Source of the DNA: Phenylobacterium sp.
GTDB lineage: Bacteria; Pseudomonadota; Alphaproteobacteria; Caulobacterales; Caulobacteraceae
Length of the DNA: 64,000 nt
Direction: 5' to 3'
NCBI RefSeq assembly: GCF_030679875.1
Contig: NZ_JAUXSP010000023.1
Location: 1 to 64,000, forward strand
The notes beneath the pieces are model-generated. The model did no database searches. It was given only the letters and a program-made list of their open reading frames with translations, and was not told the DNA's origin. A program made the translations under genes and the position numbers. Below are positions 34,208 through 42,947 of the stretch, piece after piece. Within the stretch, counting starts at the first letter, position 1, and each line of letters opens with the position of its first letter.

Positions 34208-35728
34208 CTAGAACAGCCCGCGGGGTTGATCGTCGTAGCTGACGAGCAGGTTCTTGGTCTGCTGGTAGTGGGCCAGCATCATCTTGTGGTTCTCCCGCCC
34301 GAAGCCTGAGGCCTTGTAACCGCCAAAGGCGGCATGCGCCGGGTAGACATGGTAGCAGTTTGTCCACACCCGACCGGCTTCGATCGCCCGTCCCATCCGG
34401 TATGCGGTCCCGCCGTCGCGGGACCAGACGCCGGCGCCCAGGCCGTAAGGGGTGTCGTTGGCGAGCCGCGCCGCCTCTTCCGGCGAGCTGAAGCGGGCCA
34501 CCGCCAGAACCGGGCCGAAGATTTCCTCCTGGAAGATCCGCATGTGGTTCTCGCCCACGAACACGGTCGGCTGCACAAAGTAACCCGCGTCGAGCTCGCC
34601 GCCCGGCAGCGCACGCTCACCTCCGGTGAGGCACTGCGCGCCCTCCTGCTTGCCGATCTCGATGTAGTCCAGAATCTTGGTGAGCTGAGCTTCCGAGGCC
34701 TGGGCGCCCATCTGGGTGGTCGGCTCCAGGGGGTCGCCGACCTTGATGCTGGCGACGCGGCTGATCGCGCGTTCCATGAAGGCGTCGAAGATAGATTCGT
34801 GCACCAGGGCGCGCGACGGGCAGGTGCAGACCTCACCCTTGTTGAAGGCGAAGAGGGCTAGGCCCTCCACGGCCTTGTCGAGGAAGCTGTCGTCGGCGGC
34901 CATGACGTCGGGCATGAAAATGTTCGGAGACTTGCCGCCAAGCTCCAGGGTTTGCGGGATCAGGTGTTCGGCGGCGGCCTGCATGATCTGCCGTCCCGTC
35001 GTGGTCTCGCCGGTGAAGGCGACCTTGGCGATCCGCGGGTTGGCGGCGATCGCCCGGCCGACGGTGCCGCCCGGCCCGGTCACCACATTCAGCACGCCGG
35101 GCGGCAGGATGTCGGCGGTCAGCTCCGCGAACAGCATCAGCGTGAGCGGCGTCTGGGAAGCGGGCTTGATCACAGTGCAGTTGCCCGCTGCCAGCGCCGG
35201 GGCGAGCTTCCAGGCGGCCATGAGTAGCGGGAAGTTCCAGGGGATGATCTGGCCGACGACGCCAAGGGGTTCCTTGAAGTGGTAGGCGATCGTTTGTTCG
35301 TCGATTGTCGAGATCGAGCCTTCTTCGCTGCGGATACAGCCTGCGAAGTAGCGGAAGTGATCGACCGCAAGGGGCACGTCGGCGCCGCGTGTCTCGCGGA
35401 TCGGCTTGCCGTTATCGATCGTCTCGGCGAGCGCGAAGAGTTCGAGGTTCTCCTCCAGCCGGTCAGCGATCTTGTTGAGCATCCGCGACCGCTCGCTGGG
35501 CGACAGCCGCGCCCAACCCGCCTTGGCCGCGTGCGCCGCGTCCAGCGCCGCCTCGACGTCCTCAACCGTCGACTGCGCGAACTCCGCGATCCGCGCGCCG
35601 TTGATCGGGCTGTGGTCGGTGAAATACTGCCCCCTCAGAGGCGGCGACCAGTGCCCCCCGATGAAGTTGCCGTAGCGGGCGGGGACCTTGCCCAGGGTCC
35701 GCACGGACTGAATGGCGCTCTGGAACAA
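34208..35728 (-). CDS. NAD(P)-dependent aldehyde dehydrogenase (ExaC/AldB type)
   Basis: A 506-residue aldehyde dehydrogenase, likely oxidising acetaldehyde or a related short aldehyde. It has the NAD-binding [20 protein letters not shown] (in pieces, about 155-175), the catalytic-loop [10 protein letters not shown] (about 260-270) with the general base Glu, the nucleophile Cys in [11 protein letters not shown] (about 297-307), and [10 protein letters not shown] (about 398-407). I prefer a TTG start at 35728, which has AAGGAGA at ideal spacing; an ATG at 35770 is in frame but has no such site. It is divergent from adhP with an FNR-type box between them. Confidence 0.88.
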   Translation of the reverse strand: MFQSAIQSVRTLGKVPARYGNFIGGHWSPPLRGQYFTDHSPINGARIAEFAQSTVEDVEAALDAAHAAKAGWARLSPSERSRMLNKIADRLEENLELFALAETIDNGKPIRETRGADVPLAVDHFRYFAGCIRSEEGSISTIDEQTIAYHFKEPLGVVGQIIPWNFPLLMAAWKLAPALAAGNCTVIKPASQTPLTLMLFAELTADILPPGVLNVVTGPGGTVGRAIAANPRIAKVAFTGETTTGRQIMQAAAEHLIPQTLELGGKSPNIFMPDVMAADDSFLDKAVEGLALFAFNKGEVCTCPSRALVHESIFDAFMERAISRVASIKVGDPLEPTTQMGAQASEAQLTKILDYIEIGKQEGAQCLTGGERALPGGELDAGYFVQPTVFVGENHMRIFQEEIFGPVLAVARFSSPEEAARLANDTPYGLGAGVWSRDGGTAYRMGRAIEAGRVWTNCYHVYPAHAAFGGYKASGFGRENHKMMLAHYQQTKNLLVSYDDQPRGLF

Positions 35729-35859
35729 GGGGCTCTCCTTGTATTCGCACGCGAGCCGAAGTGCTCGCAACGGCCCTGCCCTGGCGGAATGTCACCAGTT
35801 CAGAGATGAGCCCGTAGCGGACCCACTGGATACTCTTTCTGCACGGGAGGCGCGTCGCC

Positions 35860-35873
35860 TTGACAGGGATCAA
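35860..35873. promoter_or_regulatory. FNR/FixK box between aldehyde and alcohol dehydrogenase genes
   Basis: TTGACAGGGATCAA matches TTGAT-N4-ATCAA at nine of ten positions. A class II start gives leaders of about 25 bases (adhP, plus) and about 97 bases (aldehyde dehydrogenase, minus), so it may serve both. Confidence 0.65.
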
Positions 35874-35932
35874 AGGCAACCTTCGGCCAGATCATTACGA
35901 GGGATGCACGGCCAGGAGAGGAAAGCAGACCC

Positions 35933-36958
35933 ATGGCGACGATGATGAAAGCCGCAGTCGTGCGGGAGTTCGGCAGGCCTCTAGCGATCGAGGAGGTCCC
36001 CATTCCGACGCCGGGACCCGATCAGGTTCTCGTGCGCCTGGCTGCCACCGGCGTCTGTCACACCGACCTGCACGCCGCCAAGGGCGACTGGCCGGTGAAG
36101 CCGAACCCACCGTTCATCCCTGGCCACGAGGGCGTGGGTGTGGTGGTCGGGGTCGGCGCCAACGTGCAGCGGGTGCGGGAGGGCGACCGCGTCGGCGTGC
36201 CCTGGCTGCATACCGCGTGCGGCTACTGCCCCCACTGCCGCACCGGCTGGGAGACCCTCTGCGGCTCTCAGAAGAACACCGGCTATTCCGTGAACGGCAG
36301 CTTCGCCGAATACGCGGTGGCGGATCCCAATTATGTAGGGCGCTTGCCCGACACCCTGGATTGGGGCGCCGCAGCGCCGCTGCTCTGCGCCGGGGTCACC
36401 GTCTACAAAGGCCTCAAGGAGACGGAGGTGAAACCCGGGCAGTGGGTCGCGATCTCGGGGATCGGCGGGCTCGGACACTTGGCGGTTCAGTACGCCAAGG
36501 CCATGGGCATGCACGTCGCGGCGATCGACATCCATCCCGAAAAGCTGGCCTTGGCCAAACAGCTGGGCGCAGACCTCACGCTGCACGGCCGGGACACCGA
36601 CCCCGTGGCCGAGATCCAGAAGCAGATCGGCGGGGTTCACGGGGTGCTTGTCACGGCCGTTTCGCCGGCGGCCTTCGAGCAGGCCTTCGGGGCGCTGCGG
36701 CCGCATGGGACCATGGCCATGATCGGCCTGCCACCCGGCAAGTTCGCCATGCCGATCTTCGACACGGTGCTCAAGCGGATCACCGTCCGGGGCTCGATTG
36801 TCGGAACGCGACAGGATCTGGAAGAGGCGCTCGAGTTCGGGGGCGAAGGCAAGGTCGCCGCGCACTTCTCCTGGGACCGGCTCGAGAACATCAACGAAGT
36901 CTTCGAACGCATGGAACGCGGCGCGATCGATGGGCGCGTAGTCTTGAGCCTGGAGTAG
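35933..36958 (+). CDS. adhP: Zinc-dependent alcohol dehydrogenase AdhP
   Basis: A 341-residue alcohol dehydrogenase of the AdhP family, interconverting primary alcohols and aldehydes with NAD(H). Catalytic zinc ligands lie in GVCHTDLHAA (about 41-50) and GHEGVG (about 67-72); structural zinc cysteines in CGYCPHCRTGWETLC (about 97-111). The Rossmann motif GIGGLGHLAVQYAK is at about 175-188. Together with the divergent aldehyde dehydrogenase it would handle ethanol-type C2 compounds, which is sensible for an FNR/FixK-controlled pair. Confidence 0.92.
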   Translation: MATMMKAAVVREFGRPLAIEEVPIPTPGPDQVLVRLAATGVCHTDLHAAKGDWPVKPNPPFIPGHEGVGVVVGVGANVQRVREGDRVGVPWLHTACGYCPHCRTGWETLCGSQKNTGYSVNGSFAEYAVADPNYVGRLPDTLDWGAAAPLLCAGVTVYKGLKETEVKPGQWVAISGIGGLGHLAVQYAKAMGMHVAAIDIHPEKLALAKQLGADLTLHGRDTDPVAEIQKQIGGVHGVLVTAVSPAAFEQAFGALRPHGTMAMIGLPPGKFAMPIFDTVLKRITVRGSIVGTRQDLEEALEFGGEGKVAAHFSWDRLENINEVFERMERGAIDGRVVLSLE

Positions 36959-37062
36959 CCGCTAGACTCATCTAAAGCGCGGCGGGGCGGGTGAGGCGTC
37001 CGGGTCGGCTCCGCCGTTTCTGCACAACCAGAAGGGCCGATTGGCCCCTCCAGTCGCGACGA

Positions 37063-37089
37063 TGTAATCGTGACGCGACGGGTTGCGTC
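37063..37089 (+). promoter_or_regulatory. Possible ECF-type promoter variant (17-bp spacer)
   Basis: TGTAAT (37063-37068) and CGTC (37086-37089) are separated by 17 rather than 16 bases, so this is a weak member of the set. It lies before the gene at 37211. Confidence 0.3.
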
Positions 37090-37210
37090 TGAATGGACAT
37101 CAACCGCGGTGCGTCGTGCGGACCGAGTGCGGTCGCGCCGGGTTTAGGGAGCCCTCCAGGCCTCGGCCGGCTGCAGGTCTGGGCTCGTGGAGAGGACAAG
37201 GAGATTCGAT

Positions 37211-37576
37211 GTGAACAGGACAATTGGACGGGCCCTCGGCCTCTCGGCCTTTTTTGCGCTCCTGCCTGTGCTGGGCTCTTCCGCCACAGCAGAGGTCTGG
37301 CACCGGTACATAATGCGCGGGCAGGTCGTGGAGATGCAGGGTCAGGCGGTGATCCTTTGCGTTGGGCGCGCCGAAGGGGCCAAACCGGGACAGGTCCTTA
37401 CGGTCGTCCGATTCATCGGAACGCCGGGGGTGTCGAAAGGTGCTCCGCCTGTCCCGCGCCGCGATGATGTCGGTGCGGTCCGCATCGACCGAGTTATAGA
37501 CGAGCACTTTGCCGAGGCGACCGTGGTCGACGGCCAAGCCAGGAAGTTCGATCTGGTCGAACTGAAAGCTCCCTAG
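37211..37576 (+). CDS. Exported protein of unknown function
   Basis: A 121-residue protein with a signal peptide (about 1-28, ending ATA) and a mature part with VWHRYIMRGQVVEMQGQAVILCVG, a beta-strand-rich pattern, and GAVRIDRVIDEHFAEATVVDG. I do not recognise a family. The pattern resembles small periplasmic stress or assembly proteins with an OB-like barrel, which is only an impression. A GTG start at 37211 has AAGGAG 7 bases upstream; an earlier GTG at 37187 is also in frame. Confidence 0.65.
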   Translation: MNRTIGRALGLSAFFALLPVLGSSATAEVWHRYIMRGQVVEMQGQAVILCVGRAEGAKPGQVLTVVRFIGTPGVSKGAPPVPRRDDVGAVRIDRVIDEHFAEATVVDGQARKFDLVELKAP

Positions 37577-37802
37577 CGAACACTACGCGCGACGGCGGAA
37601 CTCGCTCTCCGGTCGCACGGGCCACCGCGGTGCTCAACGGCAAAGTGGCTCCCGGCGCGACTGTTGCGATCGGGGGGCGTGGACGCCTCCGACACCTACC
37701 GCCGAGCGGTCGAATCCCCGACCCTCAAGGTCATCATCGACACCAGAGAGACCCGTCCGACGGACAGCCCGGCATCAAGCCCTCAAACATAGCAGAACGG
37801 AG
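37577..37802 (+). other. Short gap with possible decayed coding remnants
   Basis: A 226-base stretch before the Csp1-like gene. One frame gives VLNGKVAPGATVAIGGRG, another gives SPTLKVIIDTRETRP; together they look like pieces of one lost or frameshifted gene. I cannot identify it. Confidence 0.3.
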
Positions 37803-38237
37803 ATGCAATTGCGCGACCGCAGAGAACTCTTGGCCGGCCTTACCCTCGCCGGGGCCGCAGCCGCCATGCCCGCCGCCGCGCAAGCCCCTCCTCCCAATGG
37901 TGATGGGATGTCGATGGATGATTGTGTCGCGCTCTGCATCGCCTCGCATCGGAGCTGCCTGACGAGCGCCCGCCATGTGATGGGACAGCCGCAACTGCGC
38001 GCGCCGGCGCAGCTCGTGGCGCTGCTGCAGGACTGCGCTGAGCTCTGCCAGACCACGGCCAATTCGATGCTCCGGGGTGCGCCGACGCACACCCTGCTCT
38101 GTCGCGCCTGCGCCGACCTCTGTGAAGCGTGCGCTCAGGCTTGCGACGCCTTCAAGAACGACGCGGTGCTCACCCGATGCGCGGCGACGTGCCGGGAGTG
38201 CGGCGCGGCATGCCGGCACATGGCCATGGAGATGTAG
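37803..38237 (+). CDS. Tat-exported copper storage protein, Csp1-like four-helix bundle
   Basis: A 144-residue protein with a Tat-type signal (RRELLAGLTLAG near residues 6-17, ending AAAQA) and a four-helix Cys-rich domain. I count 14 cysteines in CxxxC-type pairs (DDCVALCIASHRSC, QDCAELC, LCRACADLCEACAQAC, RCAATCRECGAAC). Csp1 proteins of methanotrophs are Tat-exported and store Cu(I) inside a four-helix bundle. It is the exported counterpart of the cytosolic Csp3-like protein at 12565-12975. No operator of the CueR, CsoR or ECF type was found directly upstream. Confidence 0.85.
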   Translation: MQLRDRRELLAGLTLAGAAAAMPAAAQAPPPNGDGMSMDDCVALCIASHRSCLTSARHVMGQPQLRAPAQLVALLQDCAELCQTTANSMLRGAPTHTLLCRACADLCEACAQACDAFKNDAVLTRCAATCRECGAACRHMAMEM

Positions 38238-38244
38238 GTGGGCG

Positions 38245-38262
38245 CCCGCCTCCGTCGGCGGG
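38245..38262 (+). terminator. Short hairpin after the Csp1-like gene
   Basis: CCCGCC/GGCGGG (38245-38250 with 38257-38262), 6-nt loop, starting 8 bases after the stop; weak. Confidence 0.3.
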
Positions 38263-38656
38263 TTCCTGTTGCGCTGATAGCGGTTGCCCAGCAGCAGAGC
38301 GGCGCTTCGTTGAAAGCCACACCGGACCGGAACGGTAACCCCCGCAACTGGGGCGGTTGCCTGTTGTTTCCGAGCCGCCACACGGACCTACCTATCCCCA
38401 GTCGGCCGGCACACTCCGCCATTCACGGCTGTGGCTTCGGCTCCAGCATGCCCTCTCACTCTGGGCTGGGGCGCATGGAGCCGGCGCGGCCGTCTAATAG
38501 TTGCTGAGGATGTCGAGTTAACGTGGATCACTACCCCAGCGTGCTCATGCTCATTCGCCACCCGGCTACATCGCCTTCAAGTCGGTGCTTCAGGCGCGCC
38601 AGGTCGGCGCATCTGAACGCCCGCACTGGGACCACGAGGAATGCGTCGGACGGGGA
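38263..38656. other. Gene-free region
   Basis: About 390 bases with no convincing reading frame, repeat or site on either strand. Confidence 0.45.
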
Positions 38657-38690
38657 ACGGGTCGCGCCGCCTTGGGGCAGCGCGACCCGT
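38657..38690 (-). terminator. Strong hairpin downstream of lipoprotein copy 2
   Basis: A perfect 11-bp stem (38657-38667 with 38680-38690) and 12-nt loop, 22 bases after the stop on the minus strand. No T-run. Confidence 0.55.
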
Positions 38691-38712
38691 TATCCTCTGC
38701 GAACCGCAGCGC

Positions 38713-39087
38713 TTACATATGATCTTTCATAGGCGGGTCGGCCTTGGCTGGGGGGGGCATCGGCATGCTGTCATCCTTCATCGGCGGCGAGCTGGCGCCA
38801 GACGACATGCCTGAGCCCTGGGCGTCTTTCTGCATACCCATGCCTTGGGCGTGCGCGTCTCGCTCCATTTGCATGCCTTCCTTGTGGCCCTGGGCGCGCG
38901 TTTCAGCCTCGGTCTCGCCATGCGCCGCCGCCGTAGCGGGCGTTGTGGTGTCGGTGGCCACAGCTGCCGCGTCCACAGCGGCTGCGGGGGCCTCGTCCGT
39001 CTTCTGGTTGCAGCCGGTGATCGCGAGAGCGGCGACCGACGCGGTCAAAAGAGCGGCGGAGCGGCAAAGTTTAGATATGGTAGTCAT
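38713..39087 (-). CDS. Met/His-rich lipoprotein, copy 2
   Basis: A 124-residue paralogue of 13306-13680. Lipobox AITGC (Cys26), Ala/Thr-rich linker, then TRAQGHKEGMQMERDAHAQGM and a Met/Pro C-terminus ending ADPPMKDHM. The start at 39087 has GGAG at a good distance; a much longer in-frame start upstream has no homology. It is divergent from the DUF1622 gene with a gap of only 40 bases. Confidence 0.78.
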   Translation of the reverse strand: MTTISKLCRSAALLTASVAALAITGCNQKTDEAPAAAVDAAAVATDTTTPATAAAHGETEAETRAQGHKEGMQMERDAHAQGMGMQKDAQGSGMSSGASSPPMKDDSMPMPPPAKADPPMKDHM

Positions 39088-39127
39088 TTGTTTCTCCTTC
39101 GGGGTTTGAACAGTGGGGGGCGAGCTG

Positions 39128-39547
39128 ATGAGCATGGCGTTTGTCGAGCCACTGGCTGCCTGGCTGCAGCACGCTACGGTGACGATGGCGCTGTTCACGG
39201 ATGCTATTGCCGTGGCTGTCATCGCCGTAGCGGTTCTCGGTGCGCTTTGGCGAACCGTGGAACGCACTTGGAAGCGGAACGCGGAGGCAGACCGCCCTGG
39301 CGAGGGGCCCCGCCTCCGTCTTGCCCGCTCTTTGGCCTTGGGCCTTGAGTTTCTCTTGGCGGCGGATGTGATGCGAACCGCGGTCGCGCCGACATGGACA
39401 GAAATCGGCCAGCTCGCCGCGGTCGCAACGTTGCGAACGGCGTTGAACTTTTTCATCCAGCGCGAAATCGACGCCGCTGAACGCAGGAAAGGCAAAGACC
39501 CGCTTCCGGGCGCCCGACGAACGGCCGCGAGGGGACCGGGCGGCTGA
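39128..39547 (+). CDS. DUF1622 membrane protein
   Basis: A 139-residue protein with three predicted membrane helices (about residues 15-40, 75-92 and 95-115). It shows LGLEFLLAADVMRTAVAPTW and LATLRTALNFFIQREID-like segments typical of DUF1622. Function unknown. The ATG at 39128 is preceded by a G-rich stretch; a GTG at 39113 is in frame. It ends 5 bases before the converging copB copy 2. Confidence 0.75.
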   Translation: MSMAFVEPLAAWLQHATVTMALFTDAIAVAVIAVAVLGALWRTVERTWKRNAEADRPGEGPRLRLARSLALGLEFLLAADVMRTAVAPTWTEIGQLAAVATLRTALNFFIQREIDAAERRKGKDPLPGARRTAARGPGG

Positions 39548-39552
39548 GTGGC

Positions 39553-40410
39553 TTAAAACCACGCCCGGACCCCCACGACGACGGACAGGTTGCTCGCGGG
39601 CTCGCCCTCGGCGCGCGCCATTCTCTTTGTGCTTCCGTAGGTCTGTCGCCAGGAGACGCCGGCATACGGAGCCAGCTCACGGCGCAGCTCGTAGCGAAGG
39701 CGGGCGCCGATCTCTGTGTCGTTAAGGCCCTCGCCGACGCCGAAGCTCCGATCTGCCCGGAGCGCGGCGTTTGCCTCAATGCGGGGCTGAAGGATCAGGC
39801 GCTGGCTCAGCAATACGTCATAGGAGGCGGTCACCCGGGCCGAGACCTTGCCATCCTGGCTGACGAACAACGCCGGCTCCAGTTCGTAACGGTAGGGCGC
39901 CAGTCCTTGCACGCCGATGACGCCGTAGACGCGGGACCGGTCTGGACCTGGCCCCGAGCGTCGCGCGTATCGCACGCCGGCTTGGAAATCGAAGAACGGG
40001 GCGATGAGCTGACCGTAGAGCAACTGGGCCTCTTGCTCGCTGTCAGCCCGTTTGGACGTGCTCTGCGCGCCCTCGCTCTTGACCCACAAGCGCTTTACGT
40101 CGCCCCCATACCAGCCGAAGACGTCCCAGCGGATAACGCCCGGGTCGTCGCTCTCTCGGTACTCTAGGAGGTCGGCGAGGAAGTATCCGTAGTTGGCGCT
40201 ATCGGCCGTGGGCTGTGGCCATCCCGCGCGCTCAGCGAGATTGGGCAGCGTCTCGGGACCTCGATCCGAAGCGCCGGGCGCCGCACGATTGGCGGCAGGC
40301 GACATAGCCATTCCGGAGGGCATGCCGGCGCCGGGCAAAGGGGGCGCCTCCTGCGCGTGAACAACGGCAGGGGCTGCCAGGAAGGCGATGGCAAGAGCGG
40401 CCGAGCGCAT
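39553..40410 (-). CDS. copB: Outer-membrane copper resistance protein CopB, copy 2
   Basis: A 285-residue CopB barrel protein: signal peptide (1-19), a short Met-containing stretch (GAGMPSGMAMSP) without the DPHAGH repeats of copy 1, then the CopB domain (YFLADLLEYRESDDPGVIRWDVFGWYGGDVKRLW in pieces) ending RAWF. It follows copA copy 2 by 9 bases and is in the same ECF-controlled operon. Confidence 0.92.
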   Translation of the reverse strand: MRSAALAIAFLAAPAVVHAQEAPPLPGAGMPSGMAMSPAANRAAPGASDRGPETLPNLAERAGWPQPTADSANYGYFLADLLEYRESDDPGVIRWDVFGWYGGDVKRLWVKSEGAQSTSKRADSEQEAQLLYGQLIAPFFDFQAGVRYARRSGPGPDRSRVYGVIGVQGLAPYRYELEPALFVSQDGKVSARVTASYDVLLSQRLILQPRIEANAALRADRSFGVGEGLNDTEIGARLRYELRRELAPYAGVSWRQTYGSTKRMARAEGEPASNLSVVVGVRAWF

Positions 40411-40419
40411 CGGGATCTC

Positions 40420-42348
40420 CTACTGAGGGGGCGAAGAGACTTCGATGACGCGGAACATCCCCATCTCCATGTGCAGCAGGAGGTGGCAATGCATGGCCCA
40501 TTGGCCGGGCGCGTCGGCGGTGATGGCGACGGTTAGCCGCTCGGCTGGCTTGACGCTGACGGTGTGCTTGCGAGGTTGATGGGCGCCCGCACCGTTCTCG
40601 AGCTCCATCCACATGCCGTGCAGGTGGATGGGGTGCTCCATCATGGTGTCGTTGACCAGCACCAGGCGCAGGCGCTCGCCGTAGGCAAAGGGGATGGGCG
40701 CGCGGGCCTCCGAGTACTTCTTTCCATCAAAGGACCACATGTAGCGTTCCATGTTGCCTGTGATGTGCAGCTCGATCTCGCGTGTGGGCGTGCGCTGGTC
40801 CTCCTGCGGCGTCACGCTTCGCAGGTCGGCGTAGACCAGCACCCGCGCCGCGGGATCGTCGAAGCCGGAGCCCGGTTCGTGGAGGCGGCTGCGCGCCACC
40901 ATCGCTACGGATGAGTTCCCGACGCCATGCGTGTCGGGGCCATGGATAAACGTGGGCGCCACGCCTGGCTTGGCGGCGAGCGGCGTTCCCATGCTCGCCA
41001 TGGCGCTGGAGGCCTCGTTCGCCGCGGCCGCGCCATGGGCGTGCGCGCGCGTGACCTGAGACTCGACCGCGGCACGATTACGTTCCACGGCGGCCATGTC
41101 GCCCGCCGCGTGCCCAGCCATGTCCATGACGGGAGACTTGGGGGACGCCGTCGCATTGGACATGCCGGGCATGCCCGCCATGTCGCCGGACATCTCCATT
41201 CCCGACATGTCCATGCCCATGTCGGCCATGGCGCGCAGCGGCCTCTTGCGACGGGGTGGGATGGGCGCTGTCATTCCGGCGCGCGGCGCGAGCGTGCCGC
41301 GCGCAAAGCCACTGCGGTCCATCGCTTCAGCGAACAGGGTATAGGCTTGGTCATCAGGCGTGACGAGGACATCGAAAGTCTCGCCCGGCCCTATCCGGAA
41401 CTCGTCCACATCGACAGGCTGGACATTCTGCCCGTCCGCCTGGACCACGGTCATCTTCAGGCCGGGGATGCGGATGTCGAAATAAGTCATCGCGCCGGCA
41501 GCGATGAACCGAAGCCGCACGCGCTCGCCGCGGGTGAATAGGCCAGTCCAGTTCGCGTTCGCTGTCAGGCCATTGACGAGATAGGTGTAGGTGTAGCCGG
41601 TGACATCGGCGAAGTCTGTTGGGTCCATGCGCATCTTGGTCCAAGCCATCCTCTCCCTAAGGGTCGCTGGCCAACCATCGCGCGCGGCATCCCGAAACAG
41701 GTCCGCGACCGTCCGCTTTTGGTAGTTGTAGTACCCCGCCTGCTTCTTGAGGTTCTGGATGATCTGCTCCGGCGGCTCGAAGCTCCAGTCCGACAGCATC
41801 ACGACGTAGTCGCGCTCGTAGGCGAACGGTTCAGGGGCGGCAGGGTCGATGATGAACGGGGCGTAGACGCCCAGCAATTCCTGTCCTCCGGAATGGCTGT
41901 GGCACCAGTAGGTGCCGCTTTGCAGCAGAGGGAAGCGATAGGTGAAGGTTTCGCCCGGCGCGATGCCACCGAAACTCACACCGGGGACGCCATCCATCGC
42001 GGGCGGCAGGATGATCCCATGCCAATGGATGGACGCGATTTCCTCGAGTCGGTTTGTGACCCGCAGGACAGCTTCCTCACCCTCCCGAAAACGCAGCAGC
42101 GGGCCTGGGATCGTCTGGTTGATGGCCATGGCGCGGCCCGGGCGATCTCCGACCATCAGCTGGAAGTGACCGATCTCAAGGTCTAGAGCGCGCTCGCCCC
42201 TCGGTCCCGCGACAGGAGCGAGCGCGGCCTGGACGACGCTGGTCCGAGCGTAGGCCGGGGCTGCACGTGCGAGCGCGGCGGAGACTCCCAGCCCCCCTCC
42301 GGCCGCCAGCACAGCGCGGCGACTGATGAGTTCACGCGAACCGAACAT
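40420..42348 (-). CDS. copA: Multicopper oxidase CopA, copy 2
   Basis: A 642-residue periplasmic multicopper oxidase with Tat signal (SRRAVLAAGG near residue 9), HWHG, HSHSGGQE, HPIHLHGMW and HCHLLLHMEMGM copper motifs. A Met-rich insert (MGMDMSGMEMSGDMAGMPGM in pieces, about 375-400) is present, followed by an extra Ala/His-rich stretch. GGAGGGG precedes the ATG. Unlike copy 1, it is under an ECF-type promoter instead of a CueR one. Confidence 0.93.
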   Translation of the reverse strand: MFGSRELISRRAVLAAGGGLGVSAALARAAPAYARTSVVQAALAPVAGPRGERALDLEIGHFQLMVGDRPGRAMAINQTIPGPLLRFREGEEAVLRVTNRLEEIASIHWHGIILPPAMDGVPGVSFGGIAPGETFTYRFPLLQSGTYWCHSHSGGQELLGVYAPFIIDPAAPEPFAYERDYVVMLSDWSFEPPEQIIQNLKKQAGYYNYQKRTVADLFRDAARDGWPATLRERMAWTKMRMDPTDFADVTGYTYTYLVNGLTANANWTGLFTRGERVRLRFIAAGAMTYFDIRIPGLKMTVVQADGQNVQPVDVDEFRIGPGETFDVLVTPDDQAYTLFAEAMDRSGFARGTLAPRAGMTAPIPPRRKRPLRAMADMGMDMSGMEMSGDMAGMPGMSNATASPKSPVMDMAGHAAGDMAAVERNRAAVESQVTRAHAHGAAAANEASSAMASMGTPLAAKPGVAPTFIHGPDTHGVGNSSVAMVARSRLHEPGSGFDDPAARVLVYADLRSVTPQEDQRTPTREIELHITGNMERYMWSFDGKKYSEARAPIPFAYGERLRLVLVNDTMMEHPIHLHGMWMELENGAGAHQPRKHTVSVKPAERLTVAITADAPGQWAMHCHLLLHMEMGMFRVIEVSSPPQ

Positions 42349-42379
42349 AGCCCCTCCTCGCCGCTCCCGGCGCTGATCA

Positions 42380-42405
42380 GACGCGGCGGCGCGCGTTACA
42401 TTACA
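42380..42405 (-). promoter_or_regulatory. ECF-type promoter for copAB copy 2
   Basis: Minus strand: TGTAAT (42405-42400), 16-bp spacer, CGTC (42383-42380). The start codon is about 25 bases past the predicted transcript start. Confidence 0.7.
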
Positions 42406-42606
42406 AGCCTACGGGCTATCGGCGTCGCCGCTCCTCGAAGGCGCGACCGCGCGATCAGAACGACGGACAACGGACTGTTCGCCAACCTGTCCGCTACAAC
42501 GGCCCGCTGGAGATCGAGACGGCCACTGCCGTCACAGGGCCACCGCGCCGTCTACGGACTCAAATAGTGACCGGTGAAAGCCCTCTCTTACTTGAGTTCC
42601 AAGCAT

Positions 42607-42822
42607 CTATTCCTCGGTATCGCTCACGCGCATCTCCGCGCGCTCGCCATGCTGGCGGAGCACATCGACCATCCTTTGGGCCTGATCGACAGCGACCGCC
42701 TTGCACCAGCAGGGCGTCATCATCTGGTGATCGCGCCGAACCGCCCAGCCGTAGGCTTCTTTGACCACTTCAAAGGTAATCGGTCCGCGATCCCGGCCGC
42801 TCGTCGTGTCAGGTTCCACCAT
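42607..42822 (-). CDS. 71-residue protein of unknown function in the ECF regulon
   Basis: A small soluble protein (VEPDTTSGRDRGPITFEVV..., MMTPCWCKAVAVDQAQRMVDVLRQHGERAEM). The central CWCKA offers a Cys-x-Cys and the rest is a helix-beta pattern. I recognise no family. An ECF-type promoter starts about 60 bases before the ATG and is divergent from the promoter of the ECF sigma gene, so the protein may be an accessory factor of that regulon. Coding is supported by this promoter rather than by homology. Confidence 0.55.
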   Translation of the reverse strand: MVEPDTTSGRDRGPITFEVVKEAYGWAVRRDHQMMTPCWCKAVAVDQAQRMVDVLRQHGERAEMRVSDTEE

Positions 42823-42880
42823 GGCTGGCCTCCCTCAATGGCTGCGTTCCCGACCAGTGATGACGCGGACGCATTCTTAT

Positions 42881-42906
42881 GACGCGAGAGCCTGGCGCGC
42901 CTTACA
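42881..42906 (-). promoter_or_regulatory. ECF-type promoter for the 71-residue gene
   Basis: Minus strand: TGTAAG (42906-42901), 16-bp spacer, CGTC (42884-42881). Divergent from the ECF gene promoter at 42948-42973, only 41 bases away. Confidence 0.65.
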
Positions 42907-42947
42907 ATGCGCGGCACGATTGCCCGTTATCTCGGCTCCGGCGGGGA

